Below are positions 8,226-14,641 of a stretch of 15,190 bases of DNA, one piece after another. The stretch comes from JBFFXF01 sp041569895 (GTDB lineage: Bacteria > Planctomycetota > UBA8108 > JACQVS01). The notes beneath the pieces are model-generated. The model was given only the letters and a program-made list of their open reading frames with translations. It was not told the DNA's origin and did no database searches. Position 1 is the stretch's first letter. Every line of letters starts with the position of its first letter. Where the stretch lies: NCBI GenBank assembly GCA_041569895.1, contig JBFFXF010000174.1, forward strand, positions 1 through 15,190, written 5' to 3'. The position numbers and the translations under genes were made by a program.

Positions 8226-8233
8226 TTTCGACC

Positions 8234-9739
8234 ATGCGCATCACCGCCCTCGGACACAGCGCCTTTCTGCTCGAGATGGAGCCCGCCGCCGCCGGCGCGC
8301 CGGTGCGGGTTCTGGCCGACCCGTGGATCGAGGACTACCTCGCCGGTGACCTGCTCGGTCGCTTCCCGCGCATCCGGCTCGACGTCGCGGCGCTCGGTCC
8401 GATCGATGCAGTTTTCCTCTCGCACTCGCACACCGATCACCTCTGCCCGTACTCGCTGACGCGTCTGTGGGCCGCGTTCGATTCTCCGCCGTCGCTGATC
8501 CTGCCCCGGAGCCTGGAGTTCCTCGCGCCGCTCCTCGAGACGCGGCTCCGCGGTTCGGAGATGGTCTTCCTCGACGACGGCCGGCCGGTCGACTTTGGCG
8601 GCGTGTCGATCTGCGGCTTCTTCAACCCCGAGACCGGCGCCACGAACGAGGACGACGTCATGGTGCTCGTGGCGCGGAACGGCCGCGAGACGTTCCTCTC
8701 CGAATGCGATGCCGTACTGCCCTTCTACCACCCGGCCGGGCGCGAGCTGGTGACCTCGATCGTCCTCGAGGGCGAACCCGAGACCATCTGCTTCATGACG
8801 ACGCGCAACGAGGGCGAGGCGACCATGGCGATGCTCGCCGCGCGCGACCCCGACGACCGCCGCGCACGCCTCGAGCGCAGCATCGAGCGCACCTGCGACG
8901 AGATCGGCGAGATCTACACGCCGCTCGACGAGCTGGCGACTGACCTGTGGCAGTGCGACAACCTCGTGCGGCTCGTCGCCGGTCAGGGGATCGGCTTTCC
9001 GCAAAAGCTCGACACCGGGTGGAACCGCGTGCTCTTCCCGATCCGCCTCGAGGACCGCGTGCGCATGGAGCGCGAGATCGCCGCCAGCCTCGGGTGCCTG
9101 CACGCCATCGAGGAGCTCGTCCCCGGCTCGGTCCACGTCGTCGAGGGAGGTCGATTCGTCGAGCGCTCGCCCGCGCGCGGCGTCGAGCTGCTCGATCGCG
9201 AGGAGGAGCGCCATTTCGACGCCGACCTCGATCTCATCGAGGACTTCCCCGACGCGCCGCTCCGCGACGAGCCCCGCGACGGCGACGCGCAGCTGCGCCG
9301 CATCGCCGAGTGCCTCGACCGTCGCTTCCTGCCCCACCTGATCGGCGCGCGCACCCCGCCCGTCGAGCACCTCCTCGCCGAGAGCGGCGGCGAGTACCGC
9401 ATCCGCGTGCGGGTCGGCACGTCGGCCGATTGGACGCAGCGCGACTTCCGTCTGCGCTTCGCCCGCATGCGCTTCGAGGAGACCGACGCCGTGGGCGACG
9501 CGGACGAGCACTACTGGGCCAACGACCTCGAGGACTTCCTCGACGGCCGCTGCGACGAGTTCTCGACGGTCATCCGGCACCCGTTGCCCGCCCGATCGCA
9601 GCGTCTCTGGCTCTGCCTCGGACTGCCGTATCTCAACAACGACATCATCGAGCGCAAGCTCGCCTTCCACTTCGACCGCGCCGCGCGCGGAGAATCGCTG
9701 GAGGAGTGGGTGCTGTCGTTTTATCGGGGGGCGCCGTGA
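8234..9739 (+). CDS. MBL-fold metallo-hydrolase-like protein with unassigned C-terminal half
   Basis: 501 aa, without signal peptide, so probably cytoplasmic. Residues 1 to about 190 look like a UlaG/CMAH-type metallo-beta-lactamase fold: it opens MRITALGHSAFLLE, has LADPW, then the metal motif H64-S-H66-T-D68-H69, and a likely bridging Asp159 in SECDA. No histidine occurs between residue 70 and H166, so the usual third-motif His is absent and the metal site is incomplete or altered. Residues about 200-501 match no domain I recognise; they are acidic and Arg-rich and end with the conserved-looking stretch YWANDLEDFLDGRCDEF and LGLPYLNNDIIERKLAF. The start at 8234 gives the canonical MBL N-terminus; the frame is open upstream to 8054 but that part lies in repeat DNA. 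Probably its own transcription unit. Substrate unknown. Confidence 0.85.
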   Translation: MRITALGHSAFLLEMEPAAAGAPVRVLADPWIEDYLAGDLLGRFPRIRLDVAALGPIDAVFLSHSHTDHLCPYSLTRLWAAFDSPPSLILPRSLEFLAPLLETRLRGSEMVFLDDGRPVDFGGVSICGFFNPETGATNEDDVMVLVARNGRETFLSECDAVLPFYHPAGRELVTSIVLEGEPETICFMTTRNEGEATMAMLAARDPDDRRARLERSIERTCDEIGEIYTPLDELATDLWQCDNLVRLVAGQGIGFPQKLDTGWNRVLFPIRLEDRVRMEREIAASLGCLHAIEELVPGSVHVVEGGRFVERSPARGVELLDREEERHFDADLDLIEDFPDAPLRDEPRDGDAQLRRIAECLDRRFLPHLIGARTPPVEHLLAESGGEYRIRVRVGTSADWTQRDFRLRFARMRFEETDAVGDADEHYWANDLEDFLDGRCDEFSTVIRHPLPARSQRLWLCLGLPYLNNDIIERKLAFHFDRAARGESLEEWVLSFYRGAP

Positions 9740-9745
9740 TACAAT
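9740..9745 (+). promoter_or_regulatory. Possible -10 box (TACAAT) after the MBL stop codon
   Basis: The octamer GATACAAT (9738-9745) is identical to the one at 3328-3335 and starts within the MBL stop codon. If used, it would transcribe repeat element A2 and possibly the gene at 9988. The 240-nt distance from that gene leaves its use uncertain. Confidence 0.25.
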
Positions 9746-9758
9746 GCGGATCGAACCC

Positions 9759-9927
9759 TCGTGCTCGTCCTCGTCCTCGACCGCTCGGCGACCGAGACAG
9801 AGACCGAGGACCGAGTCAGAGACCTGAGATCAGAGACCCGAGACGGAGACCAGGGCTCCGAGTCGGCCTCTTTCTGCGTCAATCTGCGTAATCTGCGTAA
9901 TCTGCGTTCCCGTCCTCGTCGTCCGGG
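9759..9927. repeat. Intergenic composite repeat A2
   Basis: Modules in order: CCTCGT hexamers (9759-9780), a degenerate CCGAG/GAGAC tract (about 9781-9866), four TCTGCG units with TCAA, TAA and TAA joints (9873-9906), then TTCCCGTCCTCGTCGTCCGGGA (9907-9928). The last two modules nearly match 185-234 base for base. It separates the MBL gene from the three-repeat exported protein. Confidence 0.8.
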
Positions 9928-9941
9928 ACCGGGGCGGGGCG

Positions 9942-9959
9942 AAGAATGAACCGATTCTT
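9942..9959. promoter_or_regulatory. AAGAAT-N6-ATTCTT dyad
   Basis: A perfect 6-bp inverted repeat with a 6-nt spacer lies 28 nt upstream of the ATG at 9988 and is AT-rich against a GC-rich background. It could be an operator or, if transcribed, a leader hairpin just ahead of the ribosome binding site. Confidence 0.3.
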
Positions 9960-9974
9960 GCGTGCTGCCTGTCG

Positions 9975-9981
9975 AAAGGAG
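9975..9981 (+). promoter_or_regulatory. Ribosome binding site deciding the start at 9988
   Basis: AAAGGAG lies 6 nt before the ATG at 9988, an ideal Shine-Dalgarno position. It rejects the earlier in-frame ATG at 9946, which has none. Confidence 0.8.
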
Positions 9982-9987
9982 TCACCC

Positions 9988-11058
9988 ATGCGAACTCTCG
10001 CTGCCGCCGTCGTGCTCGTGTCGTTGTCCGTCCCGCTCTCCGCCGTCGAGGCTCCGGAGACGCTCGATGGGCGCTGGATCGTGCTTGTCGAGACCGAGAA
10101 TGGGGAGCGCCGTGAGTCGTCGATCGAGTTCACGCGGAGCGGGGATGCCGTGCGCGCCGTCTATCGGAGCTCGAGCGACGAACGGATCGTGATCGAGAAC
10201 GCCAGGTACGCCGAGGGGAAGCTCACCTTTTCCGTGACGCGCACCATCGATGGCAACGAGCGCGAGATCTCCTTCCGCGGCGAGGCGACCGGCAAGGATC
10301 GGATCGCCGGCATCGCGTCGATCGGCGATCGCAAGGTGGCCACCGTGGTCATGGAGCGCCAGGCGCGTCCGGTCGCGAAGGGGAACCCCGTCGGGAAGTG
10401 GAACGTCCGCGCGCTCGCACCGGACGGCGGCCGCACCTACGAGTCGGTGCTCGAGGTGAGCGTCAAGGGCGACCGCCTCGCGGGCACGGTGACCGGCGAG
10501 CGTGGCCGTCTCGACATCAAGAGCATCGCCCGGAAGGGCGAGGGGCTGCTCATCAAATTCGACCTGCCGCTGGAGGATCAAACCGTGCCGATCGAGATCG
10601 CCATCCGCTTCGACGGCGCCGACCGCCTGGTCGGCCGGTGGTCGGTGCCCGACTCCGAGTTCTCGGGGGAGTGGACCGCCGCCCGCGTCGCGGCGCCTGC
10701 GGCGAAGAAGGAGCCCGCGAAGCCGGCGGTGAAGCCCGCCGCCGTCGCCGGACAGTGGCGCTCCTCGACCGTGCTCGACGACGGACGCGAGCTGCGCTTC
10801 ACCATCGAGCTCCGGCGCGGGGACGACGGTCGCCTCGCGGGGCGGATCGTCATGGAGGAGTACACCATCGACCTCAAGGACGTCCGCCTCGAGGGCGACA
10901 AGCTCTCCTACGTCATCGAGCGGGAGCAGGACGGCGAGACCTCGCGCATCGAGGTCGCCGGCACCATCGCCGGCAAGAAGATCGCCGGCCGCTGGCGCAG
11001 CCAGGACGGCAGCCAGGGAGAGTGGTCGGGCCGCAAGGTGATCATCGCGGATCTGTGA
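9988..11058 (+). CDS. Exported protein of three tandem beta-rich repeats, function unknown
   Basis: 356 aa. A signal peptide (1 to about 21, ending SAVEA) is followed by three homologous modules of about 97-99 residues: 28-125, 136-234 and 255-351. Each starts with G-[RKQ]-W, then a short loop with DGR/NGE, alternating hydrophobic strands, a GD-[RA]-[LV]-x-G-type turn, an internal I-[DE]-[LI] strand and a closing RLVGRW / KIAGRW strand ahead of G-E-W in the last two modules. An Ala/Pro/Lys-rich linker (about 235-252) separates modules 2 and 3. The pattern suggests small beta-barrel or lipocalin-like sandwiches, but I do not recognise a named family and see no catalytic motif. A binding or structural role in the periplasm is an inference. 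Repeat elements flank it on both sides, so it is likely monocistronic. Confidence 0.85.
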   Translation: MRTLAAAVVLVSLSVPLSAVEAPETLDGRWIVLVETENGERRESSIEFTRSGDAVRAVYRSSSDERIVIENARYAEGKLTFSVTRTIDGNEREISFRGEATGKDRIAGIASIGDRKVATVVMERQARPVAKGNPVGKWNVRALAPDGGRTYESVLEVSVKGDRLAGTVTGERGRLDIKSIARKGEGLLIKFDLPLEDQTVPIEIAIRFDGADRLVGRWSVPDSEFSGEWTAARVAAPAAKKEPAKPAVKPAAVAGQWRSSTVLDDGRELRFTIELRRGDDGRLAGRIVMEEYTIDLKDVRLEGDKLSYVIEREQDGETSRIEVAGTIAGKKIAGRWRSQDGSQGEWSGRKVIIADL

Positions 11059-11084
11059 GCGAGCGGAGACCGCCGACATCCGGT

Positions 11085-11410
11085 GGGACGGGAACGCAGA
11101 TTACGCAGATTGAGTGAGGAATCGCGTGCGACCCGACGTCGTCCTCGTCCTCGTCCTCGTCCTCGAAGGGTCCTCGAAGGCGCGAACGAGCGTCCGATGG
11201 AGCCGGGAACGCAGATTCCGCAGATTGAGGATGTCGGCGGCCCGTCCGACCTCGGTCTCCGATCTCGGAATCCGATCTCGGAATCGGATCTCGGTATCGG
11301 ATCTCGGTATCGGAGTCGGAATCGGTATCGGAGTCGGTCATCGGACTCCGGTACCAGAGCTTTCGAGGACGGGAACGGGCACGGGTACGGGTACGGGTAC
11401 GTTTTTGCAA
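11085..11410. repeat. Intergenic composite repeat A3 between convergent genes
   Basis: This gene-free stretch lies between convergent genes ending at 11058 and 11428. It holds two inverted AATCTGCG blocks (11085-11114, GGGAACGCAGATTACGCAG; 11205-11230, GGGAACGCAGATTCCGCAG), a CCTCGT hexamer run (11137-11165) with two TCCTCGAAGG copies (11164-11180), a TCGGAN tract (11252-11346) complementary in type to 25-167, and an ACGGGT hexamer run (11371-11401). Apart from the CCTCGT run, it is the modules of A1 and A2 in reverse order and orientation. No clear stem plus U-run terminator was found for either gene. Confidence 0.8.
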
Positions 11411-11427
11411 CGGTGGGGTCGGAATCC

Positions 11428-13305
11428 CTACGGCAGCGGCCGCACCCGCACGTTCCGGTACCACACCTCGCTCCCCTCATGGTGCTGCTGGAAGGCGAAG
11501 TGGCCCTCGCGGAAGTGCTTTCGCTCGTCGAACGGCACCCGGCGTGAGACGGTCACTCGTCCGTTGACCTTGATGACGATGTGCTCGCCGACGGCGATCA
11601 CCTCCTGCGTGAACCACTCGTACGGCTTGGCGAGCTGCTCGTAGACGTCCTCGTAGCCGTAGAGCGTTCCGGTGCGCTTGCGATCGCCGTGCGTGCTGTT
11701 GACCTGCGCCTCCATGCCCCGCGGCCACGACACCTCGGCATCGTAGCGCGTGCGGAAGTACATGCCGCTGTTCGAGTCGTCGCCCACCTTCGCATCCGCC
11801 CGGTAGTGGAAGTTCCTGTAGATTCCCGGGGCGAAGAGGTGGCCCTGGTGCCCGGAGCCCGAGAGCACGCCGTCCTCGAGCTTCCAGGTCCCGCGCCGGG
11901 TGCGCTTCCAGTCGTCGATGCCTCCGGCGAGGAGATCGACCCACTCGTTCGATGGCTTCGGGCGGCCCGGGGTCGCGTCGCCCTCGTGGCCCTCGATGCC
12001 GAGCGCCCAGAGGATGCCGCGGAGGAGGTGCTCCTGGTAGACGGGATTCGTCCAGACGTCCTCGCGGTGGCCGAGCGACGTGTAGAAGACCTTGCCATCG
12101 CCGTAGTCACGGCACCAGGCCACGGGATAGTCGCCGTGCGGCCGGCTGCCCTTGGCGTGCTCCTTCGGATTGAGGCTGAGGATGACGTGGACGCGGTCTC
12201 GCGACCAGTTGCGGAACTGGTAGATCTCGTCCTGGATCACCCACTGCGAGTCGAGGTGATGGACCGACGGGTGCGACGGGTCCTCGACGTCGATGGTCAC
12301 CGGGGGGCTGCCGGCGTTCCACGGGTGGCCGGCGAAGCTGCCGCCGATCATCTCCCAGTACGGCTCCCAGTCCTTGTACGTGTCGGTGGCGCTGTGCGTG
12401 CCGAAGAACGCCTTGCCGCGCTTCACCCACTCGATCAGGTGCTCTCGGTTCTCCTTCGAGAGCGGGAACTTGTTGAGGTCGCCCGTGGTGTAGAAACCCA
12501 CACAATCGAACCCCTCGAGGTCCTCCGGGTTGATCATCTCGACGCCGTCGGTGACGACGGCCTCGAACCAGCCGCTGTCGCGACCGAGCTTCTCGATCAC
12601 TTCCCGCGAGACCGGACGCGAGCTGTGCGCGAATCCGGCCGCGTGGGTCGTGTAGAGGACGCGTTTCGGCTTGATGGCGCGCACCTGGATGTCCTTGAAG
12701 GCGATCTCCATCCCCGGTCCGCTGTGGATCTGCAGGGCGATGATGCCGTCGCGCGCGATGTCGTCGTCCTTCTCCGAGTAGCGTGCGGTGACCAGCTCGT
12801 TGATCTTCAGCGTGATGTGCTTGCCGATGGCGCGAATCTCGTAGGTGTTCCAGCGGTCCTTGCGGATGAACGGCGCCACCCATGCGCCGTCGGCCTTGAC
12901 GAGCGCCCGGTTGCGTCGATGCTCGTCGTAGAGGTCTCCCCAGTAACCGGGGCCGATGTCGGCCTGGTACCCGCTGACGGACCGGCCGCCGGCCGGCTTG
13001 CTGCGGAACTGGATGCCGCTGTTGCCGCGCTCGCTCAGGAGCTTGAACTTGAGCCGCAGCACGAAGTTCTCATAGCTCCCGTCCGAGACGAGGAACGTGT
13101 TGTGGCGGATGCCGTCGGGGAGCGAGCTGCCGACGATGGCGCCGTCGCGCACCGACCAGACGCCCTCCTCGCCCTTCCAGCCCTCGAGGCTCTTGCCGTC
13201 GAAGATCGAGACGAAGTGATCGTCCGCGGCGAGTCGAGCTTCCGCGAGAAGCCCGATCACGAGCCCGGAGACGAGAAGAACGGCGAACGCGGACAGTCGC
13301 TTCAT
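11428..13305 (-). CDS. Exported DUF1080 - ThuA - DUF1080 protein
   Basis: 625 aa. A signal peptide (1 to about 27) is followed by DUF1080 (about 29-210: FVSIFDGKSLEGWKG, GNSGIQFRS, YEIRAIGKHITLKINE), a ThuA-like domain (about 214-437: RVLYTTHAAGFAHSS, GFYTTGDLNKFPLS, FFGTHSATDTYKDWEPYW, FAGHPWNAGSPP, YPVAWCRDYGDGKVFYTSLGHREDVW) and a second DUF1080 (about 453-624: WVDLLAGGIDDWKRT, SNSGMYFRTRY, VKVNGR-type end). DUF1080 is a jelly-roll family that includes 3-keto-disaccharide/3-keto-glycoside hydrolases, and ThuA has a class-I glutamine-amidotransferase-like fold linked to trehalose and keto-sugar metabolism. The combination suggests extracytoplasmic handling of 3-keto-glycosides (inference). 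The start follows a strong Shine-Dalgarno; the frame is open upstream, but that overlaps acuI. It lies 112 nt after acuI, behind a hairpin, and may have its own promoter. Confidence 0.93.
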   Translation of the reverse strand: MKRLSAFAVLLVSGLVIGLLAEARLAADDHFVSIFDGKSLEGWKGEEGVWSVRDGAIVGSSLPDGIRHNTFLVSDGSYENFVLRLKFKLLSERGNSGIQFRSKPAGGRSVSGYQADIGPGYWGDLYDEHRRNRALVKADGAWVAPFIRKDRWNTYEIRAIGKHITLKINELVTARYSEKDDDIARDGIIALQIHSGPGMEIAFKDIQVRAIKPKRVLYTTHAAGFAHSSRPVSREVIEKLGRDSGWFEAVVTDGVEMINPEDLEGFDCVGFYTTGDLNKFPLSKENREHLIEWVKRGKAFFGTHSATDTYKDWEPYWEMIGGSFAGHPWNAGSPPVTIDVEDPSHPSVHHLDSQWVIQDEIYQFRNWSRDRVHVILSLNPKEHAKGSRPHGDYPVAWCRDYGDGKVFYTSLGHREDVWTNPVYQEHLLRGILWALGIEGHEGDATPGRPKPSNEWVDLLAGGIDDWKRTRRGTWKLEDGVLSGSGHQGHLFAPGIYRNFHYRADAKVGDDSNSGMYFRTRYDAEVSWPRGMEAQVNSTHGDRKRTGTLYGYEDVYEQLAKPYEWFTQEVIAVGEHIVIKVNGRVTVSRRVPFDERKHFREGHFAFQQHHEGSEVWYRNVRVRPLP

Positions 13306-13312
13306 GGGATCG

Positions 13313-13319
13313 CTCCTCT
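13313..13319 (-). promoter_or_regulatory. Ribosome binding site of the DUF1080-ThuA gene
   Basis: On the minus strand AGAGGAG lies 7 nt before the ATG at 13305, fixing that start over in-frame codons further upstream. Confidence 0.8.
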
Positions 13320-13342
13320 GAATGGCATGCTCGTTGACGACT

Positions 13343-13377
13343 TCCGGAGGTGAGCCCGGGGAGACCCGGCATCCGGA
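13343..13377 (-). ncRNA. Possible leader hairpin before the DUF1080-ThuA gene
   Basis: An outer TCCGGA/TCCGGA pair (13343-13348 and 13372-13377) encloses CCGGG-GAGA-CCCGG (13356-13360 and 13365-13369), giving an interrupted stem-loop about 38 nt upstream of the start. It could be a structured 5' leader. No riboswitch class is recognised, and GC-rich DNA forms such pairs readily. Confidence 0.25.
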
Positions 13378-13396
13378 GCGTGTGCCCGACAATCTT

Positions 13397-13416
13397 CGCC
13401 GCGCGTCGGCGCGGCG
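13397..13416 (-). terminator. Stem-loop directly after acuI
   Basis: A perfect 8-bp GC stem, CGCCGCGC/GCGCGGCG, with a 4-nt loop, starts 1 nt after the acuI stop codon. There is no U-run after it, so it is a weak intrinsic terminator, or a 3'-end stabilising or attenuating hairpin between acuI and the DUF1080-ThuA gene. Confidence 0.45.
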
Positions 13417-13417
13417 G

Positions 13418-14416
13418 TCAAGTGGTTTCCCGCAGCCGCACCACCGTCCGTCCGGTGACCGATCCCTCGAGGTAGCCATCGAGGATGCCGGGAAGCTCAT
13501 CGAGCCCGACCTCACGCGTGACGATGCCGTCGAGGTGACGCGGTCGGAGATCGCCGGCGAGGCGCCCCCAGAGGCGCAGCCGGACATCGCGCTCGACGAA
13601 GACCGAGTTGATGCCGAGCAGATTGACGCCCCGCAGGATGAAGGGCATCACCGTCGTGTGGAGCTCGACACCGCCGGCGAGGCCGATCGACGCGATGTTG
13701 CCGTTCGGCTTCGTCGTTCGCGTCAGCCACGCGAGGACATCGCCGCCGACGTTGTCGATCGCGCCGGCCCAGACCGCGCGCTCGAGCGGCCGCGTCCCCA
13801 TCTCGACCTGGCCGCGCGCGACGATCTCCGACACGCCGAGTGACTCGAGGTACTCGCGTGCGTCCGACTTGCCGGTGAGGGCCGCGACCTCGTACCCGAG
13901 CCCGGCCAGCATGTCGATCGCGAAGCTGCCGACGCCGCCGGTGGCTCCGGTCACCAGCACCTTGCCGTGGTCGGGTCGCTGGCCGTTGAGCTCCATGCGG
14001 TCGATGGCGATCGCCGCCGTGAAGCCCGCCGTCCCGAGGGCCATCGCCTGACGCGCGTCGAGCCCGTCCGGCAGGGGCACGACCCAGTCGCCCGGGACGC
14101 GGACGAGCTCCGCGTAGCCGCCGTCGTGGTCCTCCGAGAGCCCGTGACCGGTGACCAGCACCTCGTCGCCCTCACGGAAGCGCTCGTCCGTCGAGGACTG
14201 GACTGCGCCGGCGACGTCGATCCCGCCGACGAGCGGGAGACGGCGCATGATCTTGCCCCGCCCGGTCATCGCCAGGGCGTCCTTGTAGTTCACCCCGGAG
14301 TACGCCGCGGCGATGACGACCTCACCGGGAGAGAGGTCGTCGAGGGAGATCTCCTCGATCCGCGCCCGAACCGCGCCATCCACCTCATGCGCGCGGTACG
14401 CCCGAAAAGTCGCCAT
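13418..14416 (-). CDS. acuI: AcuI/YhdH-family NADPH-dependent acrylyl-CoA reductase / quinone oxidoreductase
   Basis: 332 aa, cytoplasmic medium-chain dehydrogenase/reductase without catalytic zinc. The N-terminal GroES-like domain carries the AcuI/YhdH signature YSGVNYKDALAMTGRGKI (39-56) and PLVGGIDVAG; the Rossmann domain has the nucleotide loop VTGATGGVGS (155-164) and IASIGLAGG (241-249). Length is usual for the family (about 325). Characterised AcuI proteins reduce acryloyl-CoA to propionyl-CoA with NADPH; YhdH is the E. coli relative, and the physiological substrate here could differ. The ATG is preceded by GGAGG 11 nt upstream (14428-14432), a slightly long spacing. Neighbours give no pathway: no DMSP lyase or propionyl-CoA gene is seen. 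Followed by a stem-loop and then the DUF1080-ThuA gene on the same strand. Confidence 0.9.
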   Translation of the reverse strand: MATFRAYRAHEVDGAVRARIEEISLDDLSPGEVVIAAAYSGVNYKDALAMTGRGKIMRRLPLVGGIDVAGAVQSSTDERFREGDEVLVTGHGLSEDHDGGYAELVRVPGDWVVPLPDGLDARQAMALGTAGFTAAIAIDRMELNGQRPDHGKVLVTGATGGVGSFAIDMLAGLGYEVAALTGKSDAREYLESLGVSEIVARGQVEMGTRPLERAVWAGAIDNVGGDVLAWLTRTTKPNGNIASIGLAGGVELHTTVMPFILRGVNLLGINSVFVERDVRLRLWGRLAGDLRPRHLDGIVTREVGLDELPGILDGYLEGSVTGRTVVRLRETT

Positions 14417-14434
14417 CGTCCGTCAAGCCTCCAT

Positions 14435-14634
14435 CCCATCCCCGTCCCCGGTCCCGTCCCCGAAAGGCTGCTCGACTTCGCACGCGAGATCCTGCACGCA
14501 TCTATAAGGAAAGCAGGAAGAAGAGGAAGGCAGGAAGGGAAAAGAAGCGAAGCTGACGGACGTCAACTCCCTCTTTCCGTTTCCTGCCTTCCTGAGTTTC
14601 CTGCCTTCCTCATGAATCGACTGCCAGCAAGCCT
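14435..14634. repeat. Composite intergenic element B2 with inverted repeat
   Basis: This is the second copy of the element at 7869-8160: a CCCGTN run (14438-14460), CCCGAAAGGCTGCTCGAC (14459-14476), a purine arm containing GAGGAAGGCAGGAA (14523-14536) and a pyrimidine arm with two TTCCTGCCTTCCT units (14581-14593 and 14598-14610). GAGGAAGGCAGGAA pairs perfectly over 14 nt with 14598-14611, leaving a 61-nt loop that has its own small TGAC/GTCA stem (14553-14564). The ending ATCGACTGCCAGCAAGCCT (14616-14634) resembles 8142-8160. It lies just 3' of the minus-strand DUF1501 gene and 5' of acuI. Confidence 0.8.
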
Positions 14635-14641
14635 GCCCCCC

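Noticed and set aside
11371..11406. Intrinsic terminator at the T-run (11402-11406) between the convergent genes
   Set aside because: No stem of convincing length directly precedes the run on either strand; the preceding bases are a simple ACGGGT repeat.
13306..13587. Upstream extension of the DUF1080-ThuA frame
   Set aside because: It overlaps the end of acuI and codes low-complexity sequence. A strong Shine-Dalgarno and a signal peptide fix the start at 13305.
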